A stretch of DNA of 64,000 bases. Source: Leishmania martiniquensis. Its lineage: Eukaryota > Euglenozoa > Kinetoplastea > Trypanosomatida > Trypanosomatidae. The first letter of the stretch is position 1, and each line of letters starts with the position of its first letter. The notes beneath the pieces are model-generated. The model saw only the letters and a list, made by a program, of their open reading frames with translations. It was not told the DNA's origin and did not search any database. A program made the position numbers and the translations under genes. Location of the stretch: positions 723,001-787,000 of the forward strand of contig NC_090166.1 of assembly GCF_017916325.1 (NCBI RefSeq), read 5' to 3'. Of the stretch, positions 55,231 to 64,000 are shown one piece after another.

Positions 55231-58200
55231 CTATAGCACAATACGATTCTGAAGGGCTGCTACGACCTCAGATACACTCGTAATACCGCATCGATCGATG
55301 TGCACGTAGCGCAACTCTGGCAGCAGCTGTAGCCCAGCCAAGGACCCGGTGAGGTTTCGGCACGATGAGAGGCGTAAAGTGCGCAACGAAGGAAAAGGCG
55401 CAAGCAGCGGCGGCGCAGATGAGGCCACTACTGATCCTGGCGTGACGGCGCCGGGTGATCTTGATTGACACTGCGGCAGTGAGGTCAGCTCAGCCACACT
55501 CTCGGCTGTTATTCCATGGCAATTACAGAGGGAAAGCTCCAGCAAGAACGGCAGCACACTCAACTCCACGAGGCTGCAAATATTCACACAGCCGTCCAGC
55601 ACGAGTCTCCGGAAGCCACTGGCGCGCAGGGGAGAGCAGACAAGGAAAGCGTCCACCTGGCGGAGCCCGGTTGTGAGCAGCGGAGGCCCTTCTGCCACAC
55701 GCCGCACGGCTGCGACGTCCTCCGTCGCCGAGCCGCCCTCCTGCGGCAGGTCTGAGCGCAAAAGAGGAGGAGCCCTCTGTGGCCCGTCGCCACCGCGGCT
55801 AGAGAGAGCCGACGAGAGAAAGCGCTCCCCACTCTCATTGGCCTCCACCCCACTCCTCCTGCCATCCCCAGCATTGCGAGCTCCAATCCAACCACGCACG
55901 TCCGTGCCTGTAATGCGGCCACTATGCGCGTTGCAACCGCTGCCGTCCACTTCTGCCAAGCTTGGGATGAGCTGCAAAACACGCATATCATGCACACCTT
56001 TGCAGGCGAGGAGACGCAGCTGCGCAAGGCTGGTACTGCGGTGCAGGCCGAGAAGCCCTTGGCTGGTAACATTGCTCGAAGATATGTCGAGCTTCGTCAA
56101 GTGCGGGCATAGCCCCAGCGCACCGACGGAAAAGATGCCGCGGCAGAACTGAAGCGAGAGAAGCCGCAGAGGCGGACCGCGACGACCTTGACCAGCCTTC
56201 TCATCCAGGCGCAGCGCGCTGAGGGAGTCGATCACCTCCGGCACATTTCGCGCAAGTTCCAGCCTTGCGCCTGCTGCTCTCTTGTCAGCAACCGCCAAGC
56301 CAGTGCACACGAACTTCACGAGCTCCGAGTCCGTTACAGCCGTTCTGCTCAAGTCGAGGCACATCAGCGACGGGAGCAGGCCCAGACGGTAAATGCGGCG
56401 CACGCGCGTGTGGGAAAGCAACAGCGTGTGCAGAGAAGAGGTGTAAAGCTCATCATCGCTATCCGGGAAGACATCGGTGACGTCGGGGCGGCGATTGCTG
56501 TCCTTCTCTGCGGCGCGGCTGTCATCACTGCGAGGGAGGGGACGGATGAAGCTGCGGCACCGACTTTGTCCCGTCACTCGCCTTGCCTCAGTACTGATAG
56601 GCCCGCCTTCTTGCTCCTCCGCATCGTCGCTGTCGTACAGTCCCGATCCCTGAGCGTTGAGCACCTCCAGCGTGGCGATCGCCATGATGTCACGCACATG
56701 ATGCACTCCGGGACAGTTCTTCAGTGTCAGGTGAGTCAGCGAGGGGCAGAAGCGCAGCGCCGCGACCCCGACTGTGGTGACAGGTGTGTGGCTTACGTCA
56801 AGCCAACGCAAGTGTCGCAGATGGACGAGAGGGCTCAGGTCGGCAATTAGCGAACATGCAGAGCAGTTCAGCACTTGCAGCGCATGCGAGCCGCCGCTGC
56901 CTGGCGCCCTAGATGAGTTCCCCAGCACGTCCAGCACCTCCTGCCGCACCGCTGTGTCGCTAAGGTCAAGCACGCGCACGGAGGACAAGAGTGACACGGC
57001 CTCGACGTGCGCGATGGAGCCGCATGCGCGGAGGCAAAGGCGGCGAAACCGGTGCTGTGATGCCGTGGCGCCACTCCGGTACAGTTCTGCTGCGAACGCG
57101 TCGAGGTCGGCATCTCGGACACGCGTATGGGAGAGGGAGACGTTCTGAAGAGACGGCAGCCGTGCGAGCAGCAGTAGACTGCCGGCATCTCGAACGGCAC
57201 TCGCGCTGCATCCGTCCAGGTCCACCGTGTGAAGGAACGCACTGTGCTCGAGACCGCTGAGCCACGGTCGGGGAGCAACCTCACCGGCACCGCGCCACTC
57301 ACCCACCTCCATGGAGCAGCCACGGAGAGAAAGGTGCAGCAGTGAAGGCAGCTGGCCAACATCCCCGAGAGCGCACCTGAACTTGGTGTCTGTAAAGACG
57401 AGCGTAGTCAAACGCTCCCAAAGAAGAGGGAGTGGCGCCGCGAGCAGCCCAGGCAAGTCAACCGCAGTTATCCCCTTTTCTACTGCGCGAGCCTCCTCGA
57501 CTCCTGCTGCGGTGCTCTCCGATGTAAGGGGAGATGACGATGCCACGGGCAGAGAGCCGCCACGAGCTTGGTGTGGCACTGCATCCTGTCCTCCCTCTAG
57601 GGGGCTTCGCATCACCCCTGCATCTTCCTCAGCTGCATCCGCGGCGCTTTCGGTAGCGTCGCCCACCTCCATCATCCCATCCTCGCGCTGAGCTCCGCTG
57701 CTGTCGCTGCTGCGGCTTCGGCTTTGGCCTGACTCGTGCAGACGCGCCCCCATGGCCACCGCAGAAACACGCAGCTCCTGCTGCCCGATCCAACAGCTCT
57801 GTCCACGAACCTCCCCATCGCGGCCCCGCTGCACCAGCGGATTTCGATGTATCGCAGCAGCGGAAGTGAGGGCCCTGTAAGGATTGCGCAAGTGACGGCA
57901 TGCAAGTGCGTGCAGGACGCGCAGCTGCCGCGCACGGTCGGGCCTCGCTGAGTCAGGTGGCTGTTCCGATACCGGCGCGCCAGTTCCGGTGGCAAGCAGT
58001 ATTCCTCTGCTCGAGCGTAGATGGGTCATCAGAGTCCACAGGGTGGCATCTGTTAGCCCTGTTCCGGAGAGGTAGAGCTCCTCCAGTTGCACAAGACAGC
58101 GAACCAGCTCTGCGGCGGCTGCATCCACTTGCGGGCAGTAGCTCATATCAATCACACGCAGCGTCGCGCTCCGGCACAGGCCGCGCACGCCAGTGTCAGC

Positions 58201-60055
58201 GAGACTTGCGTTGAGGCTGACATCAGCGAGACGGAGCGAGGGCAACTCGCCAAGGAAACCAACGTCGTGCAGGGTCTCGGACGATATGAGGTGCACCTCC
58301 GTGATGTATCGCAAAACCAGCGTGCAGAGGTGAAGCCGTGCAGAAGCACTGCCTGCCATGCTGGCCATGCTCTGCATTTGTGGTTGGCGTCTCTCTAGCA
58401 GAGGCTCTCGTGAGCGCCCCTCCACTGGCGCACTCCCCGGGTTGCGGAGCTGAGCATTGAGCGTGTTCGATAGAGGCGACACCGACGGAGGCGGAAATTC
58501 CCTGGCCGACTGCCCCGCTGAGTCCACAGGCGCGGCCACCGATGCCCAACCCTCTCCGTTTCCTTTGTCAGCCCCCTCGAGGTGGATGTCCAGCAGCTGC
58601 AGATGCGCACAACACGGGCAGCGGAGAAACCCATCCCACCAGGGCGCCGCGCTGTCACACGCCGCGGATGACGATGACGACGGCGGAATCGGCGGCGCTT
58701 TACACTCGTAAAGATGGACAGCGGTCAGGAAAGAGGGACAGCAGCGGCGTGGCTGCTGCCCACCTTGAGCGGGCGGCGGGGATGGCACATCCAGATCTGC
58801 AGCGCCCTCCTTTGACAACTCAGCGGTAGTCATTGTCGGCCCCCGCGCTCGAGTCGAGCACGTGGCACTAGCCCTGCACCCTTCCGCCATGCGTAAGGGA
58901 AGGAATGCGGGGTGGTCACCATATGCGTAGAGGGGCGTCGGCGGTGGAGCGGCTACCGCTGCACACGACGGGCCATGCGAAACTTGCTGGGTGGCATCGC
59001 CTCTGGCGTCGCGGCAGACACCGTCGTGCGTGGCGTGGAAGCACGTTGGGGGAGAGGTGCCCATGCTAACCTGCCCCAGTACCAGAGGGCGGCTGAGCCA
59101 CCAGTGCGAGTGCATCCAACTGCCGCCGTTCCGATAGCTTGTGATGTCCTTTTCGCAAGCTTTGCTGCACGTCGAGGAGGTTGCCTGCCTGCGCCGGCAA
59201 TCCTCCTCCCGCTCCACTCCAGCCTCCCAATGGAGCACCCGCCGCCATGGTGACCGCGCACGCTCCTGCGCCGCAAGATCAGCACTTGGGAAAGCCGTAG
59301 CCGAAGAGGGGTCGGCGATGTAGTGGCCGGCATGGGGCACAGTCGATCGAACCAAGAAGGAAACGAGGCGGCCCACCAGGACACCGCCCAGGCGCCCAGC
59401 CCTCATGGCCGCCGAGCGGACGCTGGTGCCTGTGTAGGGGTAGTCCGCTAACGGAAGGAGGTCGCGCAGGGGACCTTCGCTGTCCAGATCAGGCTGCGCA
59501 GCCCCTGTGGTGATGACCGCAGCGGTGGTCGAGCTGCGGCGTTGCTTGAACCCGAAATAAGTGCGCGCGCGGCAGTGCCGCTGCGTGTGCTGCCAATGGC
59601 GAAGCGCCGCTGTGGCACGGTGGGCGCGGCCGAGCGACGCGACGGTGTTCCCTTTCTGTGTGCGTCGCGTTCGCAGCGGCCGTGGGTTTGCTCGACGCGG
59701 GATTGGAATGCCGTATCGAATCGTCCGTGATATCCCCTTCAAAGCTCATTGAATGCGCCTCGCTGCCTAACGGCTGCTCCCACGGCATGACTTGCTCCGC
59801 CAAGTCGGAGACCCACCAGTCCCCAAACGGCATCTGGCGTGCCCAATCCGTCCACACGGCCTGATACTCGCTCTCGGCGTCATCGTGGTCGAGCGCTCCA
59901 ATAAGACGCGCCTCTGCGGCAATGCGGCAGCGTGGCTGAGCCGCGGCAAACGCCAGCGGCGCTCGCGATGGCCAGTAGTGGGCGAGCGCGCCCAGTGAGG
60001 CCAGCGACAGTTGGAGGTGCTGCTGCTCTTGGCGCTGCCAATTCTGCTGCTGCAT
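55231..60055 (-). CDS. Large leucine-rich-repeat protein with a frame disruption near its 5' end
   Basis: A large, probably cytoplasmic LRR protein. The main frame (55231 to about 59742) has no ATG until 59406, which would give 1391 residues. Upstream, a second frame opens with an ATG at 60055 (MQQQNWQRQEQQ) and reads protein-like sequence (AVWTDWARQMPFGDWWVSDLAEQ) before ending at 59489. The two frames overlap at 59489-59742, so the gene probably starts at 60055 and carries one or more indels there. LRRs are of the RNI/Cys-containing type, in contrast to the PSA type: LRVIDMSYCPQVDAAAAELV, LEELYLSGTGLTD, LSLRGCSMEVG, LRLSSCRNLTGSLAGL. They occur in several blocks from about 58400 to the C-terminus, separated by disordered Ser/Arg-rich insertions. 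There is no signal peptide or membrane helix. The function is unknown; such LRRs usually bind proteins. Confidence 0.8.
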
Positions 60056-61276
60056 CTCGGCGGATGCTAAAAGAGACGCCCTGGCAATCCTGTGCAGCAC
60101 AGCTCGGTCTTGCTGCGCCACTCCCCACACGATACGCCGGTACTGTTACTGCTGCTGCTCACGCTACCGTAGTGGTCAATGGTGGTCCAGGAAAGGGATA
60201 CGCAAAGACTGGCAGCGATGTCGCCTGTATGAGGAGGAGACGAACGAGAAAAGGCAGCAGAGAAGCAGCATCAAAGAGGGCACCTCTGCGGGGCACACGA
60301 ACGAAGAGCGCTACACAAAAAAAAAAGAGGCGAGGGCTAAAGCAGGCGTCGAGAGAAAGGGGCGACGCGCACAAGAACGCAAAGAAGCGGAAGCCGCAGC
60401 CGACCAAGATGGCATCTCTCTTCGTTTCGAGCCGCTTACACACATGCGAAGGCGAAGAATCCGTCCGAACTGCTCTGGTGCCGTGCAGCTGGCGCTTCAC
60501 CCTATGCGCTCGATCACTCGCTCACTCTATAGCTCTGCTCCTTCTCCGCCAGCAAGCACAGCCACAAACTTTCGTCTTCGCCCCTCTGTATTGTCTTTTG
60601 AGTGCGCTGGGCACACGTAGAGATGCGTCGGAGAGAGCGCAAGAGAGACTCTCCTCACCTCCGAGTTGCCGTGCTTTGTGTTGTCGCGTTTCCTGTCTCT
60701 CTTCGCCGCATCGTGTCACCAGGGCGGAGGAGAAGCACCCGTAGCGCACGCACACACAGAGAGAGGGGGGATAAATACGGAGTAAGAGATGAAGAGAGGC
60801 GAGCGAGGGAGGGATAGAGAAGCTTCGCGTGAGTCGAATGGAAGAAGAGAAGTGCGCCACAGACGGCGAAGCGGGTGTGTTGGTGGTGGTGCGTAGTAAA
60901 GCACATGTGCGCACGCGGTGATGGGAGCCGGTGTACGAAAAAGAGAGGAGGGTGAAGGGGAAGCACCACAGTTGTGCCGAACACACACACACAGACACAC
61001 ACACGCACGCACGCCTCGGCGCCATCCGCTTCTTCGCTGCTCTTCGCCGTCCTTTTTCAGTTGATTTACGATAGTTTTTTATGCAGCTTGTTTTTCTTTT
61101 CTTTTTTGCGCTCCGCTGCACGCGTGGCGTTCGCTGCGGCGCTGCCGTTCGGCTTCCGTTGCCGTTAAGCGGTTGACTCAGAGTTTTACACAACGCCTCT
61201 CCCCCGCAGTGCGCGCACCCCGGGCAGCACACACCGCTACACATATTGCCCACGCCCCGGCGGTACGCTTTGGCTG
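60056..61276. other. Spacer upstream of the large LRR protein
   Basis: About 1.2 kb with no convincing gene. A CA-rich run lies at about 60979-61005. On the minus strand there are several pyrimidine tracts (for example around 60750-60830) that could serve trans-splicing. Confidence 0.5.
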
Positions 61277-64000
61277 CTAGCCGCTCGCAACCAGTGGCCA
61301 CAGCAGGTCAGGGTACCAGTCCAGATCCTCCAGCGTCGATCGAAGCACGACCCTATCCATCATGGAGAAACCCCCGCTGGTGGCGATGCGCTGCTGCAGG
61401 AGGCCATCCGTAAGGCACCGCACACACCAAAGGGGATCCTGCGCCGCCGCCCTTGCCGCGTGGCCAGAGCGGGGCAGCATGGCCTCTGTTGCAGGAGGGG
61501 GCGCTGCCTCGTATGAATCAGCCGCGCCACGTTCGTATGCGCAGCTGAGGCTGTTGGCATCATCGCTACGAAGGCGGGGCCCCGCAAGCTGCACAAGTGC
61601 AACGACATCATCCAAGCACCACTGCCTCTGCCCGGCAGGCTGCGTCCGCCGCCCCTGCGCCTCTGCCCACGACTGCAGCCAAGCGCACACCTGCGCCGTG
61701 GCAAATCCGCCGCGCTCATCAGCCGACCCCACCCCTAAAGCGCGTGTGGAGGGGGCTTCCAGCACAGGAGTCACGAGCAGCACCTGCAGCGCCGCCAGTG
61801 CCGCGCGGGCAGAGCAGTGCGCTGCGACATACGCCAAAACTACGTGCATCAGCAGCGGCATGCCCTCCTCACAGGCAACGTCGCTGTACGCTGTGAGTGA
61901 GATCTCCAGCGTGCGTGAAGCAGCTGCGGAAATCACCGCGCCCGAGTCAGCGGAGTAACTCGGGTCGGAGGAAAGGTCTGGCGGGGCCTGCAGGAGGGCG
62001 CACAGGTCTACCATCAGCTCGCACAACGCGACAGACGACGAGGGGGAGAGGGCTGGTGTTGGCATGCCAGCCTCTGCGTCGTTACAGGTGGCATTGCCAC
62101 CAGTGCCCCACAGCTCTCGACGATGCGCCAGGGTCCACAGGAGCACGTGGCACAGCACTTCATCCCAACCAAGCACGTCCTTCACGCGTTGGTGCAGCCC
62201 CAGTAAGCGGCGCAGCCAGCTAGCCCAGACGTCTTTGGCGGCGAAAGAGGCGTCGAAGAGCGGATAGAGAACCCAGCAGCGAGGAGCACCACTCACGGTG
62301 GTCACAGCCGCTGAGGGTGACGAGGCCGATGCACCAGTGGCCTCGCTGCAGCCGCCCAGCATGGCAGGGACGGGCGTCAGCTCGATCCCCCAACGCAGAG
62401 ATCTCATGAGAGCTGCTCGGTCAACATTGCTCGCGGTGTCTGGCACAGCAGCAGCAGCGGCTGACCGTTCTTGCTGCTTCCTCGCTTCCACTGGAGGGCA
62501 TAGTTCAAGAAGCGGCAGTAAGAAGGGCACAGCATGGAGGCAGTGCTTTGATACAGCCACGCTCTGGAGCAGAAAAAACGCGCCGATGTGCACCTCTCGC
62601 GCGTAGCTCGCAGCCGGTGCTTTGTCGGGGAGCGCGTCTGCCATACGTGACGTCGAAAGCGGCGATACCGCTTCACCGCCAGTGCCACTGTTGCCGAGGC
62701 GCTGCAACAGCTGAACGGCTTCGGCCATGGTGCACAACTCATCGACCTGAATTCGCACGGCGGCGACGTCGCGCATACGGAGGCATGCCCCCTCAAACGC
62801 GTGTACGAGTAGTGACGCGTAGCCCAGTACCATGTCGGCAGCGACGGCGGGGTACACTTCCGCCAGCGCGGCGGCCAGGCGAGTGTTGGCGTAGAGCGAT
62901 GCGGCATCCAGGCAGAGAAACAGCAGCGCGCGATCACGAGCCGCGGAGTCCGCCTCCGCGGCACGATCAGTGGGCCCGGCCTCCCTTGATGACTCCCTCA
63001 GCCAACGGCCCGCCACTGCGCGGATAGCGGATACAATGCTGACCTGTGCGGGGACAGCCTGCACGTGGAGCGCCGGCGCACCAGCAGAGGCGGATGCAGG
63101 GCCTTCTCTGTCGTCGTCGCGAAGTCCATCAGCACTGCGCGACCATGACGCGGACAGCAGCGGAGACGTGAAGCGCGCAAAGGCCCCGGGCAGTCGCCGG
63201 GTGTCCATCACCACTGACCGCAAGAGAAGCTGCACCGCTTCCTGCGTCTCTGCGACGTTGCCACATAGCGTATAGCACACCGCCGGCGAGCGATGGCGCA
63301 TTCGCGCAAGGTAAGTCGAAAGAAAGTGCGCGCTGGCGGCCCATCGCAGCTCTCCCAGCAAACGATGTGCCGCGGCCGCCTCCGAGGATACAGCGGTGTG
63401 GCCGTTGATGGAGCCGCCGGTCGTAAGGAGAGAAGACGTGCCGCTCGCTGGCGACCGACACAGCTGCAGCGCCGTCCGCGCCGCGTCCAGGAAGTAGTGG
63501 TCCAAGTTCCCAGTAGCGTGGCAGGCAGCGCCTGCAGTGCCGTCGTCGCTCGTGTACTGGAGGAACCACATCTCCATCACAACACCGCCGCCGACACACA
63601 TTCCCTCTGCCAACAAAGTGTCGCTAACGTCCTGCAACATGCTGTAGCCGCTCAGCAGAGCCGCGGGCTTTGTGTGCCCTGTGCCTTCCTTGTCCGCTAC
63701 CGCGCCGCTGCCACTGCTACGCCCCCTGCGCCTGAGACGCGCACATGCGCGGAGGATCAGCATGGACCACAGGATGGCGGACGCGTGGCGCACAGTGCGC
63801 ACCTCTGCCGGGTTGGTGGAGCAGACGAGAATAAAGAAAAGGAGCTGCGTCTCGTAGCATTGGCACCGTATACGCTGCCGGGCCGCCGCACCGCCGCAGT
63901 CCAGTGCGCCAGTCGAATTCACACCCTCTGTAGAGGTGCTGCCAACCACGCTGCACAAAGCACTAGGGACGTGCGAGAGGTGTTGCAGCACGCACAGTAG
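61277..64000 (-). CDS. Large protein of unknown function, 5' end outside the window
   Basis: The minus frame is open from the window edge to a TAG at 61277, giving about 907 codons. No ATG near the edge is a clear start, so the gene is probably cut at its 5' end. I do not recognise a family. The sequence is Ala/Leu-rich with many predicted amphipathic helices (AAAHRLLGELRWAASAHFL, LLFLCLDAASLYANTRLAAA), suggestive of a helical solenoid, and no obvious signal peptide or single dominant membrane segment is visible. It ends WYPDLLWPLVASG. The long frame and high GC at third positions support coding. It is the first gene of the run in this window. Confidence 0.75.
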   Translation of the reverse strand, partial: LLCVLQHLSHVPSALCSVVGSTSTEGVNSTGALDCGGAAARQRIRCQCYETQLLFFILVCSTNPAEVRTVRHASAILWSMLILRACARLRRRGRSSGSGAVADKEGTGHTKPAALLSGYSMLQDVSDTLLAEGMCVGGGVVMEMWFLQYTSDDGTAGAACHATGNLDHYFLDAARTALQLCRSPASGTSSLLTTGGSINGHTAVSSEAAAAHRLLGELRWAASAHFLSTYLARMRHRSPAVCYTLCGNVAETQEAVQLLLRSVVMDTRRLPGAFARFTSPLLSASWSRSADGLRDDDREGPASASAGAPALHVQAVPAQVSIVSAIRAVAGRWLRESSREAGPTDRAAEADSAARDRALLFLCLDAASLYANTRLAAALAEVYPAVAADMVLGYASLLVHAFEGACLRMRDVAAVRIQVDELCTMAEAVQLLQRLGNSGTGGEAVSPLSTSRMADALPDKAPAASYAREVHIGAFFLLQSVAVSKHCLHAVPFLLPLLELCPPVEARKQQERSAAAAAVPDTASNVDRAALMRSLRWGIELTPVPAMLGGCSEATGASASSPSAAVTTVSGAPRCWVLYPLFDASFAAKDVWASWLRRLLGLHQRVKDVLGWDEVLCHVLLWTLAHRRELWGTGGNATCNDAEAGMPTPALSPSSSVALCELMVDLCALLQAPPDLSSDPSYSADSGAVISAAASRTLEISLTAYSDVACEEGMPLLMHVVLAYVAAHCSARAALAALQVLLVTPVLEAPSTRALGVGSADERGGFATAQVCAWLQSWAEAQGRRTQPAGQRQWCLDDVVALVQLAGPRLRSDDANSLSCAYERGAADSYEAAPPPATEAMLPRSGHAARAAAQDPLWCVRCLTDGLLQQRIATSGGFSMMDRVVLRSTLEDLDWYPDLLWPLVASG

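Overview
The window looks like part of a chromosome of Leishmania or a close kinetoplastid relative. Every convincing gene lies on the minus strand, as in one polycistronic unit. No introns are evident, the DNA is GC-rich, and the long spacers between genes are strongly purine-biased on the plus strand, giving the pyrimidine tracts used for trans-splicing on the minus strand. Five genes are promastigote surface antigen (PSA)-type leucine-rich-repeat proteins, a family typical of Leishmania. The pairing of PSA-like genes with an ABCC transporter recalls, from memory only, the PRP1/PSA neighbourhood of Leishmania chromosome 31.

In transcription order (right to left) the window holds: a large protein of unknown function cut by the window edge (61277-64000); a large LRR protein with a 5' frame disruption (55231-60055); a PSA-like protein with two LRR blocks and a transmembrane anchor (48698-50971); an 1103-residue protein of unknown function (42149-45460); a short PSA-like protein without an anchor (38612-39544); a PSA-like protein with a very long Thr-rich minisatellite and a GPI-type tail (25906-28836); a second, shorter GPI-type PSA-like protein (19198-20994); an ABCC transporter that is frameshifted and cut by a 10-N assembly gap (8728-12804); and a second copy of the short PSA-like gene (5778-6710).

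Two repeat systems shape the region. A block of about 8.7 kb carrying the short PSA-like gene occurs at 1-8717 and again at 32836-41559; the differences I saw are small indels in homopolymers and short tandem repeats. A 435-bp element occurs at 32040-32474 and 45463-45897 in the same orientation, so it brackets the second copy of the block plus the 1103-residue gene. Each element abuts coding-like sequence at the same edge. Within genes, the Thr-rich regions are near-perfect 27-bp and 30-bp minisatellites.

Functionally this is a surface-antigen cluster in which LRR ectodomains are combined with different endings (GPI-type signal with Thr-rich stalk, transmembrane segment with cytoplasmic tail, or no anchor). 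The most unusual protein feature is a CAP-Gly-like module in the N-terminal cytoplasmic part of the ABC transporter. No tRNA, rRNA, CRISPR or protein-coding mobile element was recognised.
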